Source: Chloroflexota bacterium
GTDB lineage: Bacteria > Chloroflexota > UBA6077 > FW602-bin22 > CADDYW01
DNA: 36,754 nt
Direction: 5' to 3'
Assembly: GCA_019690095.1 (NCBI GenBank)
Contig: JADGGD010000013.1
Coordinates: 1-36,754 of the forward strand
A program made the position numbers and the translations under genes. Of the stretch, positions 1-7,404 are shown in pieces. The notes under the pieces are model-generated. The model made no database searches. It worked only from the letters and a program-made list of their open reading frames with translations, and was not told where the DNA came from. Each line of letters opens with the position of its first letter. The first letter of the stretch is position 1.

Positions 1-237
1 AGCTCGCCGGAGCAGTCCCTCAGGAATGGCAAGTTCCGTCCGGCGCCGGGGGTCCAGCTAGATCAGATGGCCGGTGGTCGGCTCCGGTGCGCACGCTGCG
101 GCGGACCCGTCTATATCGACGATATCCGCTACGAGAAGCCGCGCCAGCCGATCGGAACCTTCGAGCGCGAGCGGCCAGGTCGGCCACGCCGCTCCCGCAC
201 TCGCTCGGCCGATGAGGTCGAGACCGTGACTGCCTGA
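1..237 (+). CDS. C-terminal part of an unknown protein with a CxxC motif (5' truncated by window edge)
   Basis: The frame is open from base 1 to the TGA at 235-237, so this is the last 78 codons of a gene that begins outside the window; an internal ATG at 67 is not necessarily the start. The readable part contains one CARCGG motif, which looks like half of a zinc ribbon, followed by a short polar stretch and a basic tail rich in Arg, Pro and Ser. The tail looks disordered and could contact nucleic acid, but that is inference. I do not recognise the family. The next gene on the same strand starts about 146 bases later behind its own candidate promoter. Confidence 0.55.
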   Translation, partial: SSPEQSLRNGKFRPAPGVQLDQMAGGRLRCARCGGPVYIDDIRYEKPRQPIGTFERERPGRPRRSRTRSADEVETVTA

Positions 238-268
238 CTGCGGATCAAGGGAGGGATGTGGAGATTCA

Positions 269-305
269 TTGACGCCGCATCTCTCCCTTTGATAGCATTC
301 GCTAT
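269..305 (+). promoter_or_regulatory. Candidate promoter with overlapping inverted repeat upstream of the SufR-like regulator
   Basis: TTGACG at 269-274 and TAGCAT at 293-298 are separated by 18 bases. The -10 region overlaps a perfect inverted repeat, ATAGC (292-296), 4-base gap, GCTAT (301-305), and GCTAT recurs at 316-320. An inverted repeat over the -10 box of a winged-helix repressor gene is a typical autoregulatory operator, but binding is inferred. Confidence 0.4.
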
Positions 306-383
306 ACCAGGCGGTGCTATGAACTGCCCGGTGGTGAGTGCGCGCGCAGGTGTGAATCTTCGACGAATCCGGGGCGATCAAGC

Positions 384-1028
384 GTGCAACCAACGCGACG
401 TGCTATCCTGGATCTCCTGAAACGCCACGGCCGAGCAACCCTCGATCAGCTGGCGCGGGAGATCGGGGTTGTACCTATGACTATCCGCGCCCATCTTGCT
501 ATCCTCGAGCGAGATGGGCTCGTCGAATACCATCAGGAGCGGGGGAAGGTCGGTCGCCCCCGCTTCGTTTATTGTCTGACCCAGCAGGCCCAGGAGCATT
601 TTCCCAAGAGTTACGAGACCCTGTGCAACCGCGTCCTTGATGCCGTTACCTCTCCCAGCTGTGCTGTTGCACCGGCTGTCCTCGCCGAACGCATCGCCGA
701 ATCATGGGCCAGCGAGCGCCTCGATCGCGTCAGCGGCAAGCCTCTGCGTGAGCGGGTCCACATCGTCGCAGCGATCCGCACCGAGGAGGGAGCCATGGCC
801 TCGGCGACCGAGACCCCCGACGGCAGCATGATCATTCAGCAGTGGCACTGCCCGGCGAGTTGCGTGGCCCGCCGCCATCCGGATGTCGTCTGTGCCGCCG
901 AGATGAGCTACATCCAGCGCTTGCTCGGCGTCCCCATTGAGCGGGTAAGCTGGCGCCTCGAAGGCGCCGATACCTGCAGCTACCGCATCCCCAGCGTTTC
1001 CGAGCCCAGCGAACCCAGCGCGACCTGA
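384..1028 (+). CDS. SufR-like (DeoR/ArsR-type winged-helix) transcriptional regulator with C-terminal cysteines
   Basis: The 214-residue protein starts at GTG 384. Residues 1-70 form a winged helix-turn-helix: a TRRAILDLLKRHGRATLDQLA segment, a recognition helix around VPMTIRAHLAIL, then the wing at KVGRPRF. The C-terminal half carries Cys residues in the arrangement HCPASC, VVCAAE and DTCSY. This matches the SufR family, where cysteines bind a 4Fe-4S cluster and the protein represses Fe-S assembly genes. A position that is usually Cys in SufR-type proteins, just before the RLEGADTC segment, appears to be Trp here, while CPASC supplies an extra Cys, so the ligand set may differ. No suf genes are nearby; the next gene is pyruvate kinase. 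The family call is good, but the target and cluster are inferred. Confidence 0.75.
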   Translation: MQPTRRAILDLLKRHGRATLDQLAREIGVVPMTIRAHLAILERDGLVEYHQERGKVGRPRFVYCLTQQAQEHFPKSYETLCNRVLDAVTSPSCAVAPAVLAERIAESWASERLDRVSGKPLRERVHIVAAIRTEEGAMASATETPDGSMIIQQWHCPASCVARRHPDVVCAAEMSYIQRLLGVPIERVSWRLEGADTCSYRIPSVSEPSEPSAT

Positions 1029-1071
1029 CCGCCCGCCCTCACCCCTGGCACGGTTCTTCCAGCATTCCCGG

Positions 1072-1080
1072 TGATATACG
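1072..1080 (+). promoter_or_regulatory. Extended -10 element upstream of pyruvate kinase
   Basis: TGA followed by TATACG (1075-1080) fits an extended -10 of the TGn-TATAnn type, with no clear -35. The transcript would start near 1087, only about 13 bases before the ATG at 1100, giving a very short leader without a clear Shine-Dalgarno sequence. Confidence 0.35.
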
Positions 1081-1099
1081 TGGTGACCGTGGGAACCGA

Positions 1100-2536
1100 A
1101 TGAACCCTCTCCAGCGCCGCACCAAGATCGTCTGCACGATTGGGCCGGCCACCCAGAGCCGCGACCGACTCCGCGCCCTGATCGACGCGGGGATGAATGT
1201 CGCCCGGCTCAACTTTTCTCACGGAACTCCCGAGGAGCATCGGGCCACGCTCGAGACGATCCGCGCCCTCTCCGCCGAGACCGGCGCGATCATCGGGGTC
1301 CTGCAGGATCTGCAAGGACCCAAGATTCGGACCGGGCCGATCGCTCACCCACCGGTCTACCTGAGCGCCGGCGCCCCCTTCACCATTACCACGCTCCCTT
1401 ACCCGGGCGATAACCGCACGGTCTCGACAACCTACGAGCGGTTACCCAGGGAGGTCCGCCCCGGCGCCCGCATCCTGCTCAGCGACGGCGCGGTCGAACT
1501 GGTCGTCGTCGATACCACACCGACCGCTGTTCACTGTCGGGTAGTCCGCGGGGGAAGCATCGGGAGCCACACCGGCATCAACCTCCCGGGCGTTCCCATC
1601 AGCGCCCCATCCCTTACCGAGAAGGATGAGCGGGATCTCCGCTTCGGTCTGGATATCGGCGTCGACTTCGTCGCCCTTTCATTCGTTCGGACTGCTGACG
1701 ACGTTCGGCGCGCCAAGGAGCTGATCTCCGCGGCGGGTAAGAGCACACCGGTCATCGCGAAGCTGGAAAAGCCCGAGGCAATCGACCATCTGGAGGAGAT
1801 CCTGAGCATCGCCGACGGCGTCATGGTCGCCCGGGGCGATCTCGGCGTCGAGATGTCGCCGGAAGAAGTACCGGTGCTGCAGAAGCGGATCATCGCCGCG
1901 GCGAGTCGCCACGCCGTCCCCGTGATCACAGCAACCCAGATGCTCGAGTCGATGGTGCACGGCCCGCGCCCGACCCGCGCCGAGGCGTCGGATATCGCCA
2001 ACGCGATCTTCGACGGCACCGATGCGGTCATGCTGTCCGCCGAGACGGCGATCGGCGAATATCCGGTGGAAGCGGTAACGACCATGGCGCGCATCGCGAC
2101 AGTTGCTGACACTGGCTTTGCCGAGTTCGGCTCGCGCATCACGCCCGAGGGCGAACCACTGTCCTCGGCACGGGTCATTGCCGAGGCCACCAATACGGCG
2201 GCCCGCCGGCTCGGCGCCTTCGCCATCGTTGCACGGACTTCCTCGGGCTTCACCGCCCGCCTCGTGTCAAAGTACCGACCACCAGCACCGGTACTGGCGG
2301 TGACCCCAGACGCTATGACTGCCCGTCGCCTCACGCTCCTGTGGGGCGTTCACCCGGTGGTCGTGCCCACGGTAGGTGGCTCGATCGAGGAGCTCATTCG
2401 CCTGATTGACGAGGGGCAGATCGCACCGGATCTCCTGCCAGCGGGGGAGACAATCGTGGTGACGGCCAGCTCCCTGGGACACCTCGCCCCCGGCGCGACA
2501 AACCTGCTCCAGATTCACCGGATCAGCCGCCCCTGA
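1100..2536 (+). CDS. pyk: Pyruvate kinase
   Basis: This 478-residue protein catalyses the last step of glycolysis, phosphoenolpyruvate plus ADP to pyruvate plus ATP, in the cytoplasm. The N-terminal TKIVCTIGPA segment and the ARLNFSHGT motif open the TIM barrel. The B domain follows (about residues 70-165). AKLEKPEAI carries the catalytic Lys, MVARGDLGVEM carries the metal-binding Glu/Asp, and TATQMLESM is the family signature. The C-terminal allosteric domain ends at residue 478 in GATNLLQIHRI, without the extra phosphohistidine domain some bacterial enzymes have. The length is normal. The last 14 bases overlap the 3' end of the convergent GT-C gene, leaving no room for a terminator between them. 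Confidence 0.97.
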   Translation: MNPLQRRTKIVCTIGPATQSRDRLRALIDAGMNVARLNFSHGTPEEHRATLETIRALSAETGAIIGVLQDLQGPKIRTGPIAHPPVYLSAGAPFTITTLPYPGDNRTVSTTYERLPREVRPGARILLSDGAVELVVVDTTPTAVHCRVVRGGSIGSHTGINLPGVPISAPSLTEKDERDLRFGLDIGVDFVALSFVRTADDVRRAKELISAAGKSTPVIAKLEKPEAIDHLEEILSIADGVMVARGDLGVEMSPEEVPVLQKRIIAAASRHAVPVITATQMLESMVHGPRPTRAEASDIANAIFDGTDAVMLSAETAIGEYPVEAVTTMARIATVADTGFAEFGSRITPEGEPLSSARVIAEATNTAARRLGAFAIVARTSSGFTARLVSKYRPPAPVLAVTPDAMTARRLTLLWGVHPVVVPTVGGSIEELIRLIDEGQIAPDLLPAGETIVVTASSLGHLAPGATNLLQIHRISRP

Positions 2537-4592
2537 CGACCACCTCGGCGATCCTGATTTCACTCGTTGGGATGTGCCTGTCTGTAAGGCTAGCAGTGAG
2601 GCGACGCATCGTCGCCAGATCATACAGCCCGACCACGAGATGATAGTTGCCAGGGGCGAGGGAGGACGGTAAATCAAGGGTATACCGGTCCCAGATCATA
2701 TCCCCTGCCCGCCAGAGCGAGGTGGGATAGCTCCCAGCAGTGGGTTGTCGGTCAACCTGTGCTACGGTGCGCTCGGCCGAATCGCGCAGGTGCAGAAAAA
2801 CAGTGTAATCGATCGGTGGGGAAGCCTCCGCCAGCCATACAAGCTCGACCGAAAGACGCTGGCCCGGAACTGCCATCAGGGGGGTCACCACGGCACGGAC
2901 AAGCGTGATGCCGCTATCGAATGCCGCCAGGCGGGTGGACGGCGGCTCCGGCAGTGTGGTGCGGTCGAGATCAAGCACCGTCAGGAGAGGGAAGCGCCCA
3001 CGTGGATCACGGACTATCTCGGTGCGTGGCGAGACCGGCAGTTCTGCGGCGACGCGCCGGACCTCCTCCTGATCATCCGAAGGGAAGACGTAGCGCACAT
3101 TCCGACTTCGATCGGTCGGGACGACAAGGGATACGCCGATATCGAACGTCGCGATCGGAGACGAGCGGGTAAGAAAGCGAATCGTATTATCCTGGGCGTA
3201 CAGCGGCGCGAGAAACACCCGGTCGGTCGCCGCCCACTGGCGAAGATAGGCGGCCGAATCGGCCTTATCGCCCATCATGAGGTGGTAGGCTTCCGGGCTC
3301 GGGCCCCAGACCAGGAAATAGTCCCGGATTGTCCAGAAGGCGGAGATCCCCAGGAGGACCAGCACGATCCCGATCCGCGCCCACCGATTGAGGGTTCCCG
3401 GCACCAGCACCACTGCCGCCGCGCCAAAGCCGACAATCACCGCCAGGGCCGGGAAGGCGCCGGTCATACGGATGTAGCCCGGTGGATTCACCGCCAGCAT
3501 AGACGGCGCAGAGAATATCAGGGTCCAGCTCACGAGAAACGCTGCGACAGCCGGGCGCGGCAATCGCCCGTCGGCCGTTCCCGGCGGCGCGGTCTGCTTC
3601 AGCATCCCGGCTCCCAGGAATACCAGCCCGGCCATGCCGAGCAAGCTCAGCAGCGGATCGAGCATCGGTCGTCCGGGCAGATTCTGCTCGGCGGCCGACG
3701 TTCCAGCGACCGCGTAGGAGGCGAGCGTGGCCACGACACCGTGCGCGACTGCCCCGCCTGGATCACCGTGATTATTGGCAGGATTCAGGATCGACACGTC
3801 ATCGGTATGACCGAAAACCTCGCCCGGATGCTCCAGCGCGTAGATACCCAGGGGGAGACTGGCCAGGGCCCAGAGCACGAGCACGAGTCCGGTCCATGCC
3901 ACGACACGCCGTGATCGCTGTGCCAGTGCCATAACCAGGCCAAAGACCAGAACCGGGAGCGGGGCAACCCGGCCCGCAATGTAGGTATAGGTGTTCAGAC
4001 CACTGACGAGCCCTCCCGCCGCGAGGAGGACCGGGGAGCCGCGGCGAAAGCCGCGAATAACGAGCGCATAGCCGAGCGTCAGGAAGAATGGGAGGGCGAT
4101 CGCCCGCAGACCGATCCGGCTGTAGTGCAGGTGCGGATAGAGGATGCCCAGCACCATGCCCGCCGCGACGGCGATCCAGTCCGCGGCAGAGCGATCTCCC
4201 AGCCAGCCGCGTGCGATCTCCCGTGCACAGGCGAAGGTTGTCGCGATGGTCAGCGTACCAATGACCGCCGCCGCAAGACGGATCGCGTATGGCGTCACGC
4301 CCCAGAGCGCCGCGAAGAGACTCGCCCAGTAAAAGAAGAAGGGCTCGCGTCCGTTATTGCGCGGGAAGTACAGCGCGTACCTCCCGTGGAGGATATCGGC
4401 GATATCAAAGAGATTCGCGGCTTCGTCGAAGAAGAGGCCGGGCGGGATCGAGTGCAGGCGCGCCAGCCGCAGTACCCCGGCCACCAGTATGATCCCGGTA
4501 AAGGCAAGGGCAATCCACGGGGAGAGTGCCCTCCGTGCCGCGGTCGGCTCCCCATTTCGCGTACGCGGCACCGGCCTCACCTGCGCTGACAT
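2523..4592 (-). CDS. GT-C family (ArnT/PMT-like) membrane glycosyltransferase with one C-terminal beta-module
   Basis: The 689-residue protein starts at ATG 4592, seven bases after the stop of the upstream gene. An Asp-Glu pair in FFDEAAN (residues 54-60) lies in the first extracytoplasmic loop, as in GT-C enzymes that use polyprenyl-phosphate sugars. NGREPFFFYW (80-89) matches the second conserved loop motif. About ten membrane helices run between residues 25 and 425. After a soluble linker, residues 555-689 form a beta-rich module with the pattern YTVFLHLRD, PTSLW, GDMIWDRY and GNYHLVVGLYD. The same module ends the two preceding genes. It is the last gene of the four-gene minus-strand cluster and overlaps the pyk 3' end. 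The sugar and acceptor cannot be read from sequence. Confidence 0.8.
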   Translation of the reverse strand: MSAQVRPVPRTRNGEPTAARRALSPWIALAFTGIILVAGVLRLARLHSIPPGLFFDEAANLFDIADILHGRYALYFPRNNGREPFFFYWASLFAALWGVTPYAIRLAAAVIGTLTIATTFACAREIARGWLGDRSAADWIAVAAGMVLGILYPHLHYSRIGLRAIALPFFLTLGYALVIRGFRRGSPVLLAAGGLVSGLNTYTYIAGRVAPLPVLVFGLVMALAQRSRRVVAWTGLVLVLWALASLPLGIYALEHPGEVFGHTDDVSILNPANNHGDPGGAVAHGVVATLASYAVAGTSAAEQNLPGRPMLDPLLSLLGMAGLVFLGAGMLKQTAPPGTADGRLPRPAVAAFLVSWTLIFSAPSMLAVNPPGYIRMTGAFPALAVIVGFGAAAVVLVPGTLNRWARIGIVLVLLGISAFWTIRDYFLVWGPSPEAYHLMMGDKADSAAYLRQWAATDRVFLAPLYAQDNTIRFLTRSSPIATFDIGVSLVVPTDRSRNVRYVFPSDDQEEVRRVAAELPVSPRTEIVRDPRGRFPLLTVLDLDRTTLPEPPSTRLAAFDSGITLVRAVVTPLMAVPGQRLSVELVWLAEASPPIDYTVFLHLRDSAERTVAQVDRQPTAGSYPTSLWRAGDMIWDRYTLDLPSSLAPGNYHLVVGLYDLATMRRLTASLTDRHIPTSEIRIAEVVVRGG

Positions 4593-4599
4593 AGCCCGC

Positions 4600-7404
4600 T
4601 CACCGGCGCACAGTCACGCGCGCGAGAAGGATACGATCGCCCACCGGATTTCCCGCCCGATCGACAACGGCCAGCCGACTGCCGTTCGTTGGGTTATACA
4701 TGCCGACCTCGATCACATAGGGACCGGGAGCCAGGCCAGGTGGAATGGCAATGTGGTACACATCGAGGACGACATCGCCCGGAAACCAGGAGGAGGTTGG
4801 GCGCGCGCCGCCGGAGGGCGGCTGATCGTGCTGGGCAACCACCTTCTCGCGGCCGTCCAGGAGGTGGACGAAGACTGTGTAATCGTCATCGACCGGGCGG
4901 AGATCTCGCCAGTGAAGAGTAAGGGCGAGTTCCGCACCCGGCTGAAGGACCGCCGACGGAAGATCGAAACCTTCCAACAGAATGCTGTTCCCCAGGGTAT
5001 ACCCCGCCGCCTGACTCGGCGGCGCCGGGTGTTCGACCGGCGGTCCGGGCTCGACCTCGAGAGGGCCGAGCCGCACCGAAGCAGCCGTGCCCGGCACCGG
5101 CCGGACTGCGATCTGATAGGTGCCAGACGGAAGCCCCTGCGCCACCGGCAGATGGTACTGCTCCCGGAGAATGTCACCGGGCATCCAGGACGACGGCGGG
5201 AACGAGGGCGTCGCCAGCGGAAGGGCGCGCTGCTCGGCAATCCGTCCCTGCGAGTCCAGGAGAGTGACCTCCAGCCGCGTCGCATTTGGTCCGGCCTGGA
5301 GGGCCTTCCAGAACAGGGTCAGGTAGCCAGACTCGCCAGCCCGCACCACGCGGCTACCAGCAAAACCGAGCAGGGCGAGACGCCCGTCGAATGATGCCTG
5401 AATGGCCTGGAAGCCCGCAATCCCACCGGTCCAGAGGCTCTGTGATGGAGTGACGACCCGCACCCGGCCGAGCACGACACCACTCGGTCCGATCTCCGCG
5501 CCTGCTCCAGCTGCCGGGTACGGTAACGGATGATCGGCCGTGTACACGTTCAGCACCAGGCGATAGACCCCTGGCGGCGTGCCCGGTGGGATCATCAGCC
5601 CGTGGCGATCTTCGAGACTTCGCCCGACCGGCCAGCGGCCGCCAGGGAGGAAGTCCCCACCAATCGCCGCGTCCTCCTGCGCCCAGGTGAACCCCTGTTC
5701 GTCAACCAGGCGCAACGAGATCATGGGAGCGGTCAGGGCAGGTGTCAGCCATTGCCAGGCGAGCAGAACCGGAATGCTGTCGCCAGCGGTGTAGCGATCA
5801 TCGAGCCAGCCAAAGCGATCGAGCAGCAGCACGTCGCCGAAGCGAATACTCGCCGGTCGAACGGGGAGACCCCCCGCGGGGGCGAAGCGGTAGTACTGCA
5901 GACGCCCGTTGACCTCCCACACGTCGAAGGCACGGAAGGCATGCTCGGTGAGCCAGCGAGGAATGAAATAGCCTGGATCATAATCGGGCGTCGCATACAG
6001 GAATACCCATGCACCGGTGTGCTGGCGGGCAATCGCCGCCAGCTCGGTCGCCGTCGCGGACGGATCCAACGGGAGCGCCCGCGGGAGAGGGTATGTGGGA
6101 TAGGGACGGTGGAGATAATACTCGTAGAGAGGAAGCTGGGATGTGCCATCGAGGATCACCGCGTCGCCCGGGCGCGCCAGACCGTCGACCATGCGCATAT
6201 GGGTATTGTAGGCACTTTTGAGGTACCGGCCGATCCAGACGTTATACAGGGGAATCAGAGAGAGGGCCAGGCTGAGGATCAGCGCTACGCCGCCTGCTAC
6301 CGGACGTGCGATCGCACGGGAAAGGCACGCTCGAGGGCAGGGTGACAGCCGTGTGGTAAGAAGCGCGGCTATCCCGCGCGCGGCAAGGAGGGAGTAGGGA
6401 AGCGATGCCACGACAAAGTACCGCTCGGCGTACATCGGCCGCACCAGCGATATCGCGAACCCGGCCAGGAACGGGGTAGCCAGCCAGGCTACGACCGCCG
6501 TCCGCACAAAATCATCCGCTGGCGAGCGGGCACGCACGACGACCCCCAGAGCGACCAGCAACGTCACGACAGCGGCCGCCTCGACGGCATGCGGCCAGCT
6601 CAGCGCCCAACCAGCCGCCATGCGCACCCAGCCGCTCAGCGCGACCTGGCCGAGATCTACCGTCCCCGGCTGCGCACCATAGTAGCTGGTAAATACGTGC
6701 AGGGCGACGATCACCCAGGGGAGATAGAGGAGTGCCGCGATCGCCACAACCCTCATCCAGCGCCGAAGAAGATCCCGGTGGCGGCGTCCGAACCAGGCGA
6801 CAACGCCGCCGTGGGCCAGGGGAACAAAGAGGCCGTAGTAATGACTCCCGGCCGCACCCAGTACTGCCACGCCGTAGAGCACGCCCGACCACCGCCGGCC
6901 CTGCCATAGGTGAACCAGGGCGAGTGTCGCCAGGCCCGCGAAGAAGCTTACCTGCGCGTACATGCGTGCTTCCTGGGAATACCAGACCTGGATCGGGTTC
7001 AGGGCCACCAGGAGGCCGGCAAGAATGCCCGCCAGGACCGACCGCCGATCCGCCGACGTCCAGCCGCTCGCACGCGCCAGGTTGATTGCCACCGGAATGC
7101 TGGCGATGCCCGCAAACGCCGATGGAAGGCGGGCAACGACCTCGCTGTGACCGAACAGCCGCAGCCAGCCAGCCAGGAGAAAGGGATAAAGTGGCGGATG
7201 CGGTTCTCCCGTCGAGAGCATGGCCAGGAGGTGGCCAATCGGACCAAGCGAGGCCATGACACTGAACGCCTCATCGCCCCAGAGGTCACTGGTGCCGATT
7301 CCCAGCAGGCGAACACCAGCCCCAATGAGCAGCACTGGCACCAGCGTCAGCATCAGGAAGGGGAGGTCGGTGCGCGGCTGTCCACCGTGATTACGCGTGT
7401 ACAT
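4600..7404 (-). CDS. GT-C family membrane glycosyltransferase with three C-terminal beta-modules
   Basis: This protein has 934 residues. Residues 14-385 contain about eleven membrane helices. The first loop has WGDEAFS (Asp-Glu near residues 44-45) and the next has EPHPPLYPF, both typical of the ArnT/PMT superfamily that transfers sugars from lipid-linked donors outside the membrane. Residues 400-515 are a soluble linker. Three related beta-modules follow at about 518-655, 665-785 and 800-934; each has a hydrophobic strand pair, then a PxxxPxGxY turn. The third carries YTVFVHLLD and the PTSSWFPGD motif. The ATG at 7404 lies 14 bases inside the preceding gene, which suggests translational coupling. 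Its large extracytoplasmic region is much longer than in ArnT-type enzymes. Confidence 0.82.
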   Translation of the reverse strand: MYTRNHGGQPRTDLPFLMLTLVPVLLIGAGVRLLGIGTSDLWGDEAFSVMASLGPIGHLLAMLSTGEPHPPLYPFLLAGWLRLFGHSEVVARLPSAFAGIASIPVAINLARASGWTSADRRSVLAGILAGLLVALNPIQVWYSQEARMYAQVSFFAGLATLALVHLWQGRRWSGVLYGVAVLGAAGSHYYGLFVPLAHGGVVAWFGRRHRDLLRRWMRVVAIAALLYLPWVIVALHVFTSYYGAQPGTVDLGQVALSGWVRMAAGWALSWPHAVEAAAVVTLLVALGVVVRARSPADDFVRTAVVAWLATPFLAGFAISLVRPMYAERYFVVASLPYSLLAARGIAALLTTRLSPCPRACLSRAIARPVAGGVALILSLALSLIPLYNVWIGRYLKSAYNTHMRMVDGLARPGDAVILDGTSQLPLYEYYLHRPYPTYPLPRALPLDPSATATELAAIARQHTGAWVFLYATPDYDPGYFIPRWLTEHAFRAFDVWEVNGRLQYYRFAPAGGLPVRPASIRFGDVLLLDRFGWLDDRYTAGDSIPVLLAWQWLTPALTAPMISLRLVDEQGFTWAQEDAAIGGDFLPGGRWPVGRSLEDRHGLMIPPGTPPGVYRLVLNVYTADHPLPYPAAGAGAEIGPSGVVLGRVRVVTPSQSLWTGGIAGFQAIQASFDGRLALLGFAGSRVVRAGESGYLTLFWKALQAGPNATRLEVTLLDSQGRIAEQRALPLATPSFPPSSWMPGDILREQYHLPVAQGLPSGTYQIAVRPVPGTAASVRLGPLEVEPGPPVEHPAPPSQAAGYTLGNSILLEGFDLPSAVLQPGAELALTLHWRDLRPVDDDYTVFVHLLDGREKVVAQHDQPPSGGARPTSSWFPGDVVLDVYHIAIPPGLAPGPYVIEVGMYNPTNGSRLAVVDRAGNPVGDRILLARVTVRR

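Noticed and set aside
2745-3914. Long plus-strand frames opposite the GT-C genes (also 4357-5394, 5530-6345, 10078-10746)
   Set aside because: They are antisense to well-supported membrane proteins, rich in Arg/Gly/His/Gln, and show no domains; they are mirror frames of GC-rich genes.
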